DNA of 64,000 bases from NCBI RefSeq assembly GCF_001613205.1, contig NZ_BDBX01000029.1, positions 62,001 to 126,000 on the forward strand, read 5' to 3'. The translations under genes and the position numbers were made by a program. The notes under the pieces are model-generated. The model was not told the DNA's origin, did not search any database, and saw only the letters and a program-made list of their open reading frames with translations. This document shows, in pieces, positions 1-8,890 of this stretch; positions within the stretch are counted from its first letter, which is position 1; each line of letters begins with the position of its first letter. This DNA is from Nocardia sienata NBRC 100364. GTDB lineage: Bacteria > Actinomycetota > Actinomycetes > Mycobacteriales > Mycobacteriaceae.

Positions 1-1136
1 TCGGCCCAGCCGTACTGCGTGGTGAACCCGCTGCGGCCGAAATGCGCGGTCGTATCGTGCCCGAATTTCGAACGGTGCCCGCCCAATTCGTAGCCGGCCC
101 GGCTCACCCGGCCCGCCACCCCGGGGACCCGGGGCGCGGGACGTACCGCGTCGCGCACTGTTTCGGCCCGCATGATCCGGACACCGTCGAGTTCGCCTCC
201 GCGCGCGAGGATCTCGTAGAACCTGGACAGTTCGGCGGCGGTCGTGACCAGATTCCCCGACGGCAGTTCGGCCGTGAGGAAGGAGCGATTCGATTCCCGG
301 TTCACCGCGTCCGAGGCAAACCCACCGCCCAGCGCGCGTCCGGCGATGAAGGACGCGAACTTCGACGGCGGGGGGCCGGTTTTCACGCTCGGCACCACCG
401 CGTCCACGTCCTCCGGCCGGACGCCCAGATTCGTCCACCGGAAGCCCAGCGGTTCCAGCACCTGTTCGGCGAGATGATCCTTGAGCCGCTTACCGGTGAC
501 GCGCTGCACCAGCAGCCGCTGGATGAGCCCGCTGGTCAGGGCGTGGTAGACGCGGAAACGCCCGGCCGGGTAACTCGGCTTCAGATCGATCAGACCGCGC
601 AGGCACAGTTCCTCGTCGAATACCATTTCGTGCCCGCGGTAGGGGCGCGTCACGAACGGGACGCCGGCGGTATGGGTGAGTACGTGCCCGATGGTGATCG
701 CCGCCTTGCCGTTGGCGGCGAACTCGGGAATGTAGTGGCTGACCGGATCGTCGAACGCGAAGGCGCCCTGCTCGATGAGCATGAACATCACCGCGGCGGA
801 AACACCTTTCGCGGTGGAGAATCCGCAGAACGGCGACTCCGTGGTCACCGGGACGCGCTCGGTATCCGCGGCGTCGCCGGGCGCGTTGCCCCGGCTGTGG
901 CCGATCGCCCGGTTGAGCACGACCCGCCCGTTGCGGCGCAGGCAGACCTGGATCGCCGGGGTGGCACCCAACCGGTACCAGGCCCGCACCGAGTCCCAGA
1001 TCGCTTCGATTTCCGCCGGGCTCGGCCCGCCGGGGCCGGCATCCTCCTCCGGGCCGACAGCGGTGATGTCGTCCAGTTCGGCGGCGACCGGGACCAGGAG
1101 CGCGGTATCTGCCTTCACACGCCCCAGGGTAACCAT
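1..1136 (-). CDS. Serine hydrolase of the beta-lactamase / penicillin-binding superfamily (C-terminus outside window)
   Basis: The protein reads leftward from an ATG at 1136 and is still open at base 1. The catalytic S-x-x-K motif is seen as STAK at residues 107-110, within the context GFSTAKGVSAAV, which is typical of class C-like esterases and beta-lactamase-related hydrolases. A GHVLTHTAGVP block follows, as expected for this family. No signal peptide is visible at the chosen start, so a cytosolic esterase or D-aminopeptidase-like role is more likely than a secreted antibiotic-degrading enzyme; that is inference. It is divergent from the MFS gene, with about 210 bases between the starts. 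Confidence 0.85.
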   Translation of the reverse strand, partial: MVTLGRVKADTALLVPVAAELDDITAVGPEEDAGPGGPSPAEIEAIWDSVRAWYRLGATPAIQVCLRRNGRVVLNRAIGHSRGNAPGDAADTERVPVTTESPFCGFSTAKGVSAAVMFMLIEQGAFAFDDPVSHYIPEFAANGKAAITIGHVLTHTAGVPFVTRPYRGHEMVFDEELCLRGLIDLKPSYPAGRFRVYHALTSGLIQRLLVQRVTGKRLKDHLAEQVLEPLGFRWTNLGVRPEDVDAVVPSVKTGPPPSKFASFIAGRALGGGFASDAVNRESNRSFLTAELPSGNLVTTAAELSRFYEILARGGELDGVRIMRAETVRDAVRPAPRVPGVAGRVSRAGYELGGHRSKFGHDTTAHFGRSGFTTQYGWA

Positions 1137-1346
1137 GCCGCCGAAGCGGCGACGGCTACCGAACTCCCGTGGCGCGACCGCCCGGCGCTCCGGCCGGGGT
1201 GGGCCGCGCGCCGACCACCGACCACCGGTGACCAGGCGGTCGGCCGCCCCCAGTAGCAGTGACGGAGATCACCCATGGTCGATCCGGGGAATTGTGCTCT
1301 GATCAATGCGACGACCGCTTGTTCCCCCATCTGCCGGGAGGTGGCC

Positions 1347-2894
1347 ATGACATCGGTGGACACGCGCCTGTCCCGGGCGCATATCTGGTTGCTCGCCTTG
1401 TCGTCGATGGCCGTCGCTCTGGTCATCGCGGCCATGGCCGCCCTCTACACCGCGCTTCCGGAGATCGCCGCCGATACCGGCGCCACCCAGCAGCAGCTCA
1501 CCTGGGTGGTCGACGGCTACACCCTCGCGCTGGCCTGCCTGGTCCTGTTCTCCGGCGCGCTGGGCGACCGGTTCGGCCGCCGCATCATGATGGTGCTCGG
1601 CCTGGTGGTGTTCGCGATCGCCTCCGCGGTGCCACTGGCGCTGGACGCGCCGCATTGGATCATCGCCTCGCGCGCCGTCGCGGGGGTGGGCGCGGCGCTG
1701 GTCATGCCGTCCACCCTTTCCCTGCTCACCGGCGGATTCCCGCCCGAACGGCGCGGAGTTGCCGTCGGGCTGTGGGCAGGAGTCGTCTCCGGTGGCGCGG
1801 TCCTGGGCATTCTCGGCTCCGGGCTGCTGCTGCAGATCTGGAGCTGGCAGGCCATCTTCCTCGCGATGACGGTGGCCGGCGTCGTCCTGGCGCTCGCCGG
1901 CTGCACGGTTGCCGAATCCGTGGACGACACCCGGCCACCGCTGGACTTCTGGGGCGGTCTCACGGTGTCGGTCGCCGTGGGCGCCGTCGTGGTCGGGGCC
2001 ATCGAGGCGCCGGTGCGCGGCTGGACCGATCCGCTGGTACTGGGTTTGTTCGGCATCGGGATACTCGCCGGAGTCGGGTTCGCGACGGTCGAATTGCGGG
2101 TCCCGAATCCGCTGTTGGATGTGCGGCTGTTCGCCGACCGCGGCTTCGGCAGCGGCGCGGTGAGCGTCGGCGTGCAGTTCCTGGTCGCCTTCGGCTACTT
2201 CCTGCTGTTCGTCCAGTACATGCAATTGATCTTCGGGTACTCGCCGCTGATGTCCGCGGTGGCGATGGCGCCGATGATCGCGCCGCTGATCGGTATCTCG
2301 GTCGTCGCCCCACGGCTGGCCGAACGGTTCGGCCTGCGCCTGCCCACCTTCCTCGGCCTGCTGTGCGTCGGTAGCTCGCTCATCCTGGTGTCGCGGACCA
2401 CGGTGGACAGCACCTACCTCGATGTCCTCTGGCCGCTGCTGATCCTGAGTACCGGCCTCGGTCTGTGCACCGCCCCGGCGACCGCCGCGATCATCAACGG
2501 CACACCCCCGGAGAAACACGGAGTGGCCTCCGCGGTCAACGACGCCTCCCGGGAGGTCGGTGCGGCCATCGGTATCGCGATCTCCGGCAGCATCCTCGCC
2601 GTCGGCTATGCCGACCGGATCGCCCCGGCACTGCCCCGATTGCCCGAAGCCGCCCGCGACCCGGTCGGTGATTCGCTGGCCGCCGCGCTGGAGGTCGCCG
2701 AGCGGGGAGGTCCGGCGGCCGCGCCGCTGGCGGCTTTCGCCAGGGAAGCCTTCGTCCACGGCGCCGCACAGGCGGCGCTTGTCCTGGGCATCCTCACCGT
2801 GGTGATGGCGTTCGCGCTGGGCGCGTGGGCACCCGGGCGCAGGACCGCCCGCACCGATTCAACCGCCGACGACGCCGTGCTGATGAACCGATAG
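1347..2894 (+). CDS. MFS transporter, DHA2 (14-TM, EmrB/QacA) drug-efflux type
   Basis: This 515-residue polytopic protein has the MFS loop motif (LGDRFGRRIMM, near residue 71) after the second helix and a WVVDGYTL segment typical of DHA2 proton-driven multidrug exporters. I chose ATG 1347 because GGGAGG lies just upstream; an in-frame ATG at 1275 would add 24 residues without membrane character and has no ribosome binding site. The substrate cannot be read from sequence. The last 36 bases overlap the 3' end of the convergent SIS-domain gene. Confidence 0.9.
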   Translation: MTSVDTRLSRAHIWLLALSSMAVALVIAAMAALYTALPEIAADTGATQQQLTWVVDGYTLALACLVLFSGALGDRFGRRIMMVLGLVVFAIASAVPLALDAPHWIIASRAVAGVGAALVMPSTLSLLTGGFPPERRGVAVGLWAGVVSGGAVLGILGSGLLLQIWSWQAIFLAMTVAGVVLALAGCTVAESVDDTRPPLDFWGGLTVSVAVGAVVVGAIEAPVRGWTDPLVLGLFGIGILAGVGFATVELRVPNPLLDVRLFADRGFGSGAVSVGVQFLVAFGYFLLFVQYMQLIFGYSPLMSAVAMAPMIAPLIGISVVAPRLAERFGLRLPTFLGLLCVGSSLILVSRTTVDSTYLDVLWPLLILSTGLGLCTAPATAAIINGTPPEKHGVASAVNDASREVGAAIGIAISGSILAVGYADRIAPALPRLPEAARDPVGDSLAAALEVAERGGPAAAPLAAFAREAFVHGAAQAALVLGILTVVMAFALGAWAPGRRTARTDSTADDAVLMNR

Positions 2895-3473
2895 CCACAG
2901 CGCGTACCCCAGCAGGGCCTGCGTCTCGTGGATCCGGTGCGCACAGCGCGAACCGACCACCAGACACCGGTCGACCGTGTCACCGGCCACGAACGCGCCG
3001 CCGTCGCAGCCGGCGAAACCGATCGTGTACATCCCGCGCGCCCGGGCCTCCGCCAGCCCGGCCAGCAGATCGGGCGAATCGCCGCTGGTCGACATGGCCA
3101 CCGCGATATCGCCGGACCGTGCGCGCGCGGCCAGCTGGCGCGCGAACACGGATTCGAACCCGATGTCGTCGCCGACCGCGGTGAGTACCGCCTCGTCGGC
3201 CGACAGCGACGACGCCGGCAGCGCGGTACCGTCCGGCGGCCGGGCGAACAGGGCCGCGAGCGTAGCGGCATCCGTGGCGCTGCCACCGTTACCGAAGGTG
3301 AAAAGCCTGCCGCCGTCGGTGAAGCGCCGCGCCATCTCGCGGGCGGCCGCGGCGACCGGTTCCGCATTCGCCGCGAGTGCCCGCGTCTGCACACCGAAGC
3401 TCTCCGCGGCCCGCGCCCGCGCGCACGCGGCCAGTTCGCCGAGCAGCGCATCCGTCTCGCCCGACCTCGTCAT
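2859..3473 (-). CDS. SIS-domain phosphosugar isomerase, GmhA/DiaA-like
   Basis: This 204-residue protein carries the sugar-phosphate-binding blocks of the GmhA family: FGNGGSATDAATLAALF and STSGDSPDLLAG, followed by a C-terminal RIHETQALLGYALWL helix. The family isomerises sedoheptulose 7-phosphate or binds similar phosphosugars as cytosolic tetramers. Its ATG overlaps the stop of the preceding gene (ATGA at 3470-3473), so it is translationally coupled to the SIS-HypC gene. No heptose-pathway genes are nearby, so the context points to an accessory role with the HypC-like partners rather than LPS-type heptose synthesis. The exact substrate is unknown. Confidence 0.85.
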   Translation of the reverse strand: MTRSGETDALLGELAACARARAAESFGVQTRALAANAEPVAAAAREMARRFTDGGRLFTFGNGGSATDAATLAALFARPPDGTALPASSLSADEAVLTAVGDDIGFESVFARQLAARARSGDIAVAMSTSGDSPDLLAGLAEARARGMYTIGFAGCDGGAFVAGDTVDRCLVVGSRCAHRIHETQALLGYALWLSVHQHGVVGG

Positions 3474-4186
3474 TCGTCCTCCAGCCCGGCCGTGCTCACC
3501 GCCATACCGGCGTGCACCAGCACCAGATCGCCGGGCCGTACCGGCTCGACGAAGGTCGTCATGACGGTTTCGGTTCCCAGCGGCGTACGGATACGCGCCG
3601 TCCCGTCGCCGAGCGGCGTCACCACCTCCCCGAGCCTGCCCTCTTCGCGGCGGACTTCCCGGTGCTCCGGTCCATGCTCCGGCGCGACCAGGTCGGGATG
3701 CGCGAAACACCGCTGAGTGAGCTCCCACAGCAGGTGATAGAGCAGTACCAGCTCACCCGCGGCCGGCAACCGGGACTCCGGGCCGTCCAGCCACAGCAGA
3801 TGGTCGGCGAGCCCGGCGGCCGGCCGCGGGCCCGACCCGATCCAGATGGTGTGCACACCCCAGGCCGGGCTGCGCAGCAACAGCGACCGCACCTGCGGCT
3901 CGTGCGCGGCGGCGACCGCGAGCACCATATCGCCGGGGCGCGCCGAAACACGCGCGGTATCCACCAGATAAGGTCCGGTCAGGGCGGCGGCGGGCCGGGC
4001 CTGCACACCGGCGGCCGCCGGATGTACGAATTCGACGGCGATGTGCTGGGCATGCGGTTCCCCGGAGGGCGCCACACACCACAACGCCGCGCCGGCCGCG
4101 AACCGCCGGGCCAGCGCCAGCGCCGCAACCGCCAGGTCATCGGCGAGGTCGGGACGAAAAGGTATGGCCGCCAAGGGTTCGTTCAC
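3470..4186 (-). CDS. SIS-like / HypC-like fusion protein
   Basis: A 238-residue protein. The first 150 or so residues look like a degenerate SIS fold (FVHPAAAG, LAVAAAHEPQVRSLLLRSPAWGVHTIWIG), and the last 60 look like the beta-barrel of HypC/HupF hydrogenase-maturation chaperones (RLGEVVTPLGDGTARIRTPLG, then RPGDLVLVHAGMAVST). The HypC N-terminal cysteine motif is absent here, but it occurs in the coupled 30-codon ORF just upstream. I chose GTG 4186 because it overlaps that ORF's stop (GTGA). Known HypC proteins shuttle the Fe(CN)2CO group to HypD and the hydrogenase large subunit; whether this fusion does so is inference. Confidence 0.75.
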   Translation of the reverse strand: MNEPLAAIPFRPDLADDLAVAALALARRFAAGAALWCVAPSGEPHAQHIAVEFVHPAAAGVQARPAAALTGPYLVDTARVSARPGDMVLAVAAAHEPQVRSLLLRSPAWGVHTIWIGSGPRPAAGLADHLLWLDGPESRLPAAGELVLLYHLLWELTQRCFAHPDLVAPEHGPEHREVRREEGRLGEVVTPLGDGTARIRTPLGTETVMTTFVEPVRPGDLVLVHAGMAVSTAGLEDE

Positions 4187-4275
4187 CACGGCATCACCCC
4201 GCCGGCAGCCACGACCGGGGCTCCACCGCCGTAGTCGGAGCTCTCGCTGATCCGGCCCGGAATGCCCCAACACAT
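4183..4275 (-). CDS. 30-residue peptide with the HypC N-terminal signature (MCWGIPGRI)
   Basis: A 31-codon ORF preceded by an excellent ribosome binding site (AGAGGAGGACTGCG before the ATG). It begins MCWGIPGRIS, which matches the invariant M-C-x-G-I/V-P-G start of HypC/HybG, including the essential Cys2. It then diverges into a Gly/Ala-rich tail ending VVAAGGVMPW and stops. The stop overlaps the GTG of the SIS-HypC gene. It may be a genuine microprotein supplying the HypC cysteine in trans, or the remnant of a disrupted hypC. The strong RBS and exact GTGA coupling favour translation. Confidence 0.6.
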   Translation of the reverse strand: MCWGIPGRISESSDYGGGAPVVAAGGVMPW

Positions 4276-4510
4276 CGCAGTCCTCCTCTAGCGAACAGTC
4301 TCGATGACCGAATTACGGTGGCGTGTCGACGTTTCCGCGCACCGACCGTTGTCCAGCCCTATCGGTGCGGTACTACCCGGCTGTTACGAAAATACGAATG
4401 GAGGTCGCGAACCGCGCTCGCCACACCGGCCTGCGCCGGGCGGGCAGACGGAAGAAACCGCCGCGGTGCGCCCTGACAGCGCGCTACGCTCCCGGTCGCG
4501 GGGCCGTGCT
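4276..4510. other. Leader region upstream of the HypC/SIS operon, no gene seen
   Basis: Apart from the ribosome binding site at 4281-4290 for the 30-codon ORF, I see no coding sequence with a convincing start or family. It presumably holds the promoter for the minus-strand HypC/SIS operon. The short plus-strand ORFs here lack ribosome binding sites and recognisable content. Confidence 0.4.
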
Positions 4511-4560
4511 GAAAAAGAGCGCCCGGCTGCCCGGACGTCTTGTCCGGGCAGCCGGGCGCT
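4511..4560 (-). terminator. Strong Rho-independent terminator after the TSUP gene
   Basis: A perfect 19-base-pair stem (arms 4518-4536 and 4542-4560, loop 4537-4541) is followed, reading leftward, by CTCTTTTTC. The T-run lies on the minus strand, so it terminates the TSUP transporter message before the HypC/SIS operon. Confidence 0.92.
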
Positions 4561-4608
4561 GTCCCCTCACCCTCCGGTCGTACCGCCACCGGTACGGACC
4601 GGGCGGTA

Positions 4609-5598
4609 CTACCTGACCGGTACCTGCGTCACGTCCGCGGAGCCTTCACCGGCGGCTTCGGCATCGGCGGACCCTGCCACCGCGGGTTCGGCAGCGTTCG
4701 CGCCCACGGTCTCGGCGGAGTCCTCGGGGGCCGCGGCCGTCCGGGACTTCCGCCATGCCAGGACCGTGAGCGAGACCGCCACCGCGACGATCAACACGTA
4801 ACCGATCGTGCGGGGCGCGCCTTCGATATCGAAGTGCTTGAACAGCGTGCGAGCGTTGGTGAGGACCAGCAACCCGCCGACTCCGGTGCCCAGCACACCC
4901 GGGGTGATCCGGCTGACCAGCCAGGCGGCGATCGGTGCGGCGATGACACCGCCGAGGGCCAGGCCCGCGATGATCAGCAGATTGTCGAAGAAATCCGAGC
5001 CGAGCCCCAGCAGGAAGCCGACACTGGCCGAGGCCGAGACGATGAACTCCGAGGCACTCACCGAACCGATCACCGTGCGCGGCGCGGACCGTCCGGTGGT
5101 CAGCAGGGTGCTGGTGGTGACCGGCCCCCAGCCGCCGCCACCGCTGGCGTCGATGAAACCGCCGAACAGGCCGAGCGGGGTCAGGAATTTCGCGGAATGC
5201 GCGGTCTTCTCCGAGGTGGCGAACTCCACCGGCGGACGCGAGGAGAACCGGACGACCAGGAAGACACCGATCGCGAGCAGGATGCCGGCGGTGATCGGCG
5301 CGGCGGATTCGGTGGAGATCCGCGACAGCACGGTCGCGCCGAGGAAGGCACCGATACCGCCGGGCACACCCAGCCGTAGTACGACCTTCCAGTCGATATT
5401 GCCGAACCGCCAGTGCGATGCCCCGGAGGCCAGGGTGGTGGCGACCTCGGCGAAGTGGACTGCCGCACTCGCATGCGCGGCACCCGTGCCGCTGAGCACG
5501 AGCAGCGTCGTCGCGGTGACGCCGAAGGCCATCCCGAGCGTGCCGTCGACGATCTGCGCGCCGATACCCACAAGGGTGAAAACCAGTAACTTGATCAT
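4609..5598 (-). CDS. TSUP family membrane transporter / permease (TauE/SafE)
   Basis: This 329-residue protein has about eight hydrophobic segments and the two internal repeats of the TauE/SafE fold (GIGAQIVDGTLGMAFGV near the N-terminus and LFGGFIDASGGGGWGPV in the middle). These Gly-rich re-entrant loops are the family hallmark; members move sulfite, sulfonates or organosulfur anions across the inner membrane. The last 40 residues form an Ala/Glu-rich cytosolic tail. I chose ATG 5598 because GGGGAG lies 11 bases upstream. It is divergent from the oxidoreductase gene and ends at a strong terminator. The substrate is not determinable. Confidence 0.88.
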   Translation of the reverse strand: MIKLLVFTLVGIGAQIVDGTLGMAFGVTATTLLVLSGTGAAHASAAVHFAEVATTLASGASHWRFGNIDWKVVLRLGVPGGIGAFLGATVLSRISTESAAPITAGILLAIGVFLVVRFSSRPPVEFATSEKTAHSAKFLTPLGLFGGFIDASGGGGWGPVTTSTLLTTGRSAPRTVIGSVSASEFIVSASASVGFLLGLGSDFFDNLLIIAGLALGGVIAAPIAAWLVSRITPGVLGTGVGGLLVLTNARTLFKHFDIEGAPRTIGYVLIVAVAVSLTVLAWRKSRTAAAPEDSAETVGANAAEPAVAGSADAEAAGEGSADVTQVPVR

Positions 5599-5781
5599 GA
5601 CGGTGTGCTCCCCGAACCTGGACCGAAGATCCGAGGTTACGACGCGCTCGCCCGGTCGACACGGGTTGCGATCACCGTGAACGTAATACTGCCGGCCTGC
5701 CCGATGGGCATCCGGTACGGCGCCCCGGGGGCGCGGAAATGAAGGCGACACCGGCGGCGTCGCTGGGGCACACTGGCCGCC

Positions 5782-6816
5782 GTGACCGACCGAACCTTCC
5801 GTCAGATGGTCCTGCGCGAGCGGCCGACCGCCGGGATCACCGCCGGTACTTTCGCCGAAAAGGCTAGTCCCTTCCCGGTATTGGAGAACGGTGAGGCCCT
5901 CGTGCAGGTGGAGTGGCTCGGTATCGACGCCACCCAGCGCACCTGGCTCAACCCGGCGACGACGTATACAACGCCGGTCGGCGTAGGCGAGGTGATGCGC
6001 GGTAGCGGGGTGGGGCGGGTGGTCGCTTCTCGTGACCCGGCGCTGCCCGAGGGGCAATGGGTCTACGGTGAGCTCGGCTGGCAGGAATACACCGTGGCCC
6101 GCGCCGCCGGGTTGTTCGGCGTGAATCCGGTGCCGCCGGGGATCGACCCCCGCCATATGCTCACCGTCTTCGGGGTGAGCGGGCTGACCGCCTATATCGG
6201 GATCACCCGGGTGCTGGAGGTCGCGGAAACCGATGCGGTGCTGGTCACCGGCGCGGCCGGCAGTGTCGGATCGCTGGCCGGACAGATCGCGCGGATACTC
6301 GGCGCGCGGGTGCTCGGCACCGCGGGTACGCCGGAGAAAGTCGGCTGGGTGCGCGATACCGCCCGTTTCGACGACTGCCTGAACTATCGCGCCGACGACG
6401 TACCCGCCGCGTTGCGCGCCTTCGCACCCGACGGGCTGACCGCGGTCTTCGACAATATCGGCGGAAACCTGCTGGAGAACGCGCTGGACCACCTGGCCCT
6501 GCACGCCCGGATCGCGCTCTGCGGATCCATCTCCTCCGGTTACACGGCCGCCGGCTACGGCGCCGCACCCGCCAACTACATGCAGCTGGCCTTCCGCCGC
6601 GCCCGAATGGAGGGCTTCATCTTCTACGACCACCACGTCGATTTCCCCGCCGCGTTGGCCCGGATCGCGGGCTGGGTGGCGGCGGGCGAGCTGGTCTGGG
6701 CCGAAGATGTCGTCGACGGCCTCGGCAACGCCCCGGCGGCGCTACAGCGCCTCTTCGACGGGTCCAATCTCGGTAAACAGCTGGTCCGGGTCCGGTCGGA
6801 TCCCGGGGCCGGCTGA
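5782..6816 (+). CDS. NADP-dependent medium-chain oxidoreductase, PTGR / leukotriene-dehydrogenase type
   Basis: A 344-residue zinc-independent MDR enzyme. The nucleotide-binding loop GAAGSVGSLAGQIARILGA is near residues 155-173, and FDNIGGNLLENALDHL and FRRARMEGFIFYDH match the prostaglandin-reductase/curcumin-reductase subgroup, which reduces the C=C bond of alpha,beta-unsaturated ketones with NADPH. It starts at GTG 5782. Length and domain order are normal for the family: GroES-like N-terminal half, then Rossmann C-terminal half. The physiological substrate is unknown. Confidence 0.9.
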   Translation: MTDRTFRQMVLRERPTAGITAGTFAEKASPFPVLENGEALVQVEWLGIDATQRTWLNPATTYTTPVGVGEVMRGSGVGRVVASRDPALPEGQWVYGELGWQEYTVARAAGLFGVNPVPPGIDPRHMLTVFGVSGLTAYIGITRVLEVAETDAVLVTGAAGSVGSLAGQIARILGARVLGTAGTPEKVGWVRDTARFDDCLNYRADDVPAALRAFAPDGLTAVFDNIGGNLLENALDHLALHARIALCGSISSGYTAAGYGAAPANYMQLAFRRARMEGFIFYDHHVDFPAALARIAGWVAAGELVWAEDVVDGLGNAPAALQRLFDGSNLGKQLVRVRSDPGAG

Positions 6817-6899
6817 GACCACCGCACGCGCCGCACACCCGGGCCCCGGGCCGCCCGCTGGCGCCCGGGACCGCGTGCGACGGCACCCGAGGGAAGAAC

Positions 6900-7520
<621 letters not shown>

Positions 7521-7939
7521 AGGGGGAAAGTACCCCGCATGAGCTCCGCGACCCACCCGAATCGGTAGGCGCATGTCGGGCGCGGCACCGGCCGGAATCA
7601 TCCGCGCCGGGTGAGGACACCCGCCCGGCCGGTGGGTTCGCTGGGGCGACGGCGCCCGTGGCACGGCATGCCGCTTACGACACGCCCGCCCCGCCGTCGG
7701 TGAAACCGAGGTTGTGGCGGCCAGACGCAGGTCGTCACCCCGGCCGACCGCTACGAAGGAAGTGGCCGGTACGGCCACGTACTCGGCCGCCGCCCGCGGC
7801 CGGGCGGGCAGCGACGGCGGGTTCGGGCATAAACGGGAAGGTCTGGACCGGGTGGTCGACGGGCGCTACCAGGTCCGCGGGGACGCCAACCCGACCAGCG
7901 TCGACGCACCGGACGGCCTCGTCATCATCCGCTTGGGCC
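7521..7939. other. Weakly coding stretch, possible gene remnant
   Basis: Two overlapping plus-strand frames are open here, but neither gives a convincing protein. One contains VDGRYQVRGDANPTSVDAPDG (about 7855-7920), which faintly resembles the substrate loop of S26 signal peptidases; the other runs on into the small ORF at 7940. The mixed-frame pattern could reflect a frameshifted remnant. I call no gene. Confidence 0.35.
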
Positions 7940-8227
7940 ATGTGGATTCGCCACGGCGTCCTCAACCCCCGCTCCGGCCACGCCCCCGACCCAGACCTGC
8001 GGATCGTCTACACCGTCAGAACGGATACTCGCGCTGTACTGGCGGCCTTGATCGCCACCCAGCACGCGCTCGAACATGTCGCCGAGGGGGTCGTGATCTC
8101 GCATCTGGGCTCCCTTGAACCCGATTCTCCTTGGTGGGTAATCACCGCCGTGGCCGACCTGATCACTGGGACGCGGGTGTATCCATCCGCAGGCGCAGCA
8201 TCCCGCTACCTCCGAGGTGAGTCGTGA
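7940..8227 (+). CDS. Hypothetical protein, 95 residues
   Basis: This low-confidence ORF begins at ATG 7940 and has a plausible amphipathic, protein-like middle (RAVLAALIATQHALEHVAEGVV, then PDSPWWVITAVADLITG). It overlaps the next ORF by GTGA (8224-8227), a coupling style common elsewhere in this window. I recognise no family. The upstream part of the frame is less protein-like, so it may be the tail of a broken gene. Confidence 0.35.
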   Translation: MWIRHGVLNPRSGHAPDPDLRIVYTVRTDTRAVLAALIATQHALEHVAEGVVISHLGSLEPDSPWWVITAVADLITGTRVYPSAGAASRYLRGES

Positions 8228-8424
8228 TCCGGAGCCCGGCCCTGGCCATACTCGCCGTCGCCGGAATCGCTGTCTTCGTAATCGCGGTCATCCTGCCAGG
8301 GCCTCGGGAACTGATGAGGATCGGCATGAGCGCTGCGGCGCACTCGAACGGCATGCGTCCAAATCCGAATGTGTTGGCGCCGCTGCGATGCGTTGGGCAC
8401 GACGTTCCATGTCGGCCCTCGTAA
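8224..8424 (+). CDS. Hypothetical small membrane protein, 66 residues
   Basis: A GTG-started ORF coupled to the previous stop (GTGA). One N-terminal transmembrane segment (ALAILAVAGIAVFVIAVIL) is followed by a polar tail with two cysteines. There is no recognised family. The single-TM layout and start overlap are the only support; it could be a fragment in a decaying region next to a tRNA gene. Confidence 0.3.
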   Translation: MIRSPALAILAVAGIAVFVIAVILPGPRELMRIGMSAAAHSNGMRPNPNVLAPLRCVGHDVPCRPS

Positions 8425-8527
8425 CCCGGCTGGACCAGCAAGACAGCCTACGCAGATCCTCGCTACGGCCTCAAAGCACTTGACCGCGCTGTCAACGGAC
8501 GCCGCATCGAGTTCGAGGTGAACAACG

Positions 8528-8725
8528 ATGGCTCGCAAGTCCGTGGAGAAGACGGATCGCACTCTGAAGCCGGGCGATCATGTTCGTGCCCGTATAGGCC
8601 GACGCGAGGTAGAGGGCACCGTGACCAGCTCCAGCGGCGGCCGAGTCCATGTCACCTTCAAGGTGGCGGGCGCTGATGAACCGGTCTCCAGGCTGTATCA
8701 CGAGACCGAGCTCCGGTCGGCGTGA
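8528..8725 (+). CDS. Small KOW/Tudor-like protein, 65 residues
   Basis: It starts at ATG 8528 with GAGGTGAAC just upstream. The sequence LKPGDHVRARIGRREVEGTV followed by VTFKVAG has the GD-x-V...G-x-V pattern of small SH3-like barrels (KOW or DUF2945-type Tudor folds) that bind nucleic acid or protein. The N-terminus is Lys/Arg-rich. It is probably a cytosolic accessory protein of unknown function and stands alone upstream of the tRNA gene. Confidence 0.55.
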   Translation: MARKSVEKTDRTLKPGDHVRARIGRREVEGTVTSSSGGRVHVTFKVAGADEPVSRLYHETELRSA

Positions 8726-8890
8726 GGTTCAACCGACAACTGACCTGGGGTTTCCGATTCATCCGCTCGGTTGCATCGTCTGAGCGGTCTCGTGTTGTCG
8801 CGAGCCGACGGAAACCAGATACAGCCTCACCAAGCGAGTCGAACTCGGCCGAGTACGTCGCGACACACTGTCCGACCTGCGGCGCAGCGG

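Noticed and set aside
1275..1346. Longer N-terminus for the MFS transporter
   Set aside because: The extra 24 residues lack membrane or family character, and the ribosome binding site fits ATG 1347.
5599..5781. Possible riboswitch ahead of the TSUP transporter
   Set aside because: No recognisable conserved aptamer core or terminator/antiterminator arrangement was found between the two divergent starts.
7714..8118. Possible S26 signal peptidase fragment
   Set aside because: Only a short VDGRYQVRGDANP-like stretch matches; there is no catalytic Ser/Lys context and the frame decays.
7540..8890. Integrative element using the tRNA-Leu gene
   Set aside because: No integrase, no repeat of the tRNA 3' end and no mobility genes were seen; kept only as a weak hint of past insertion.
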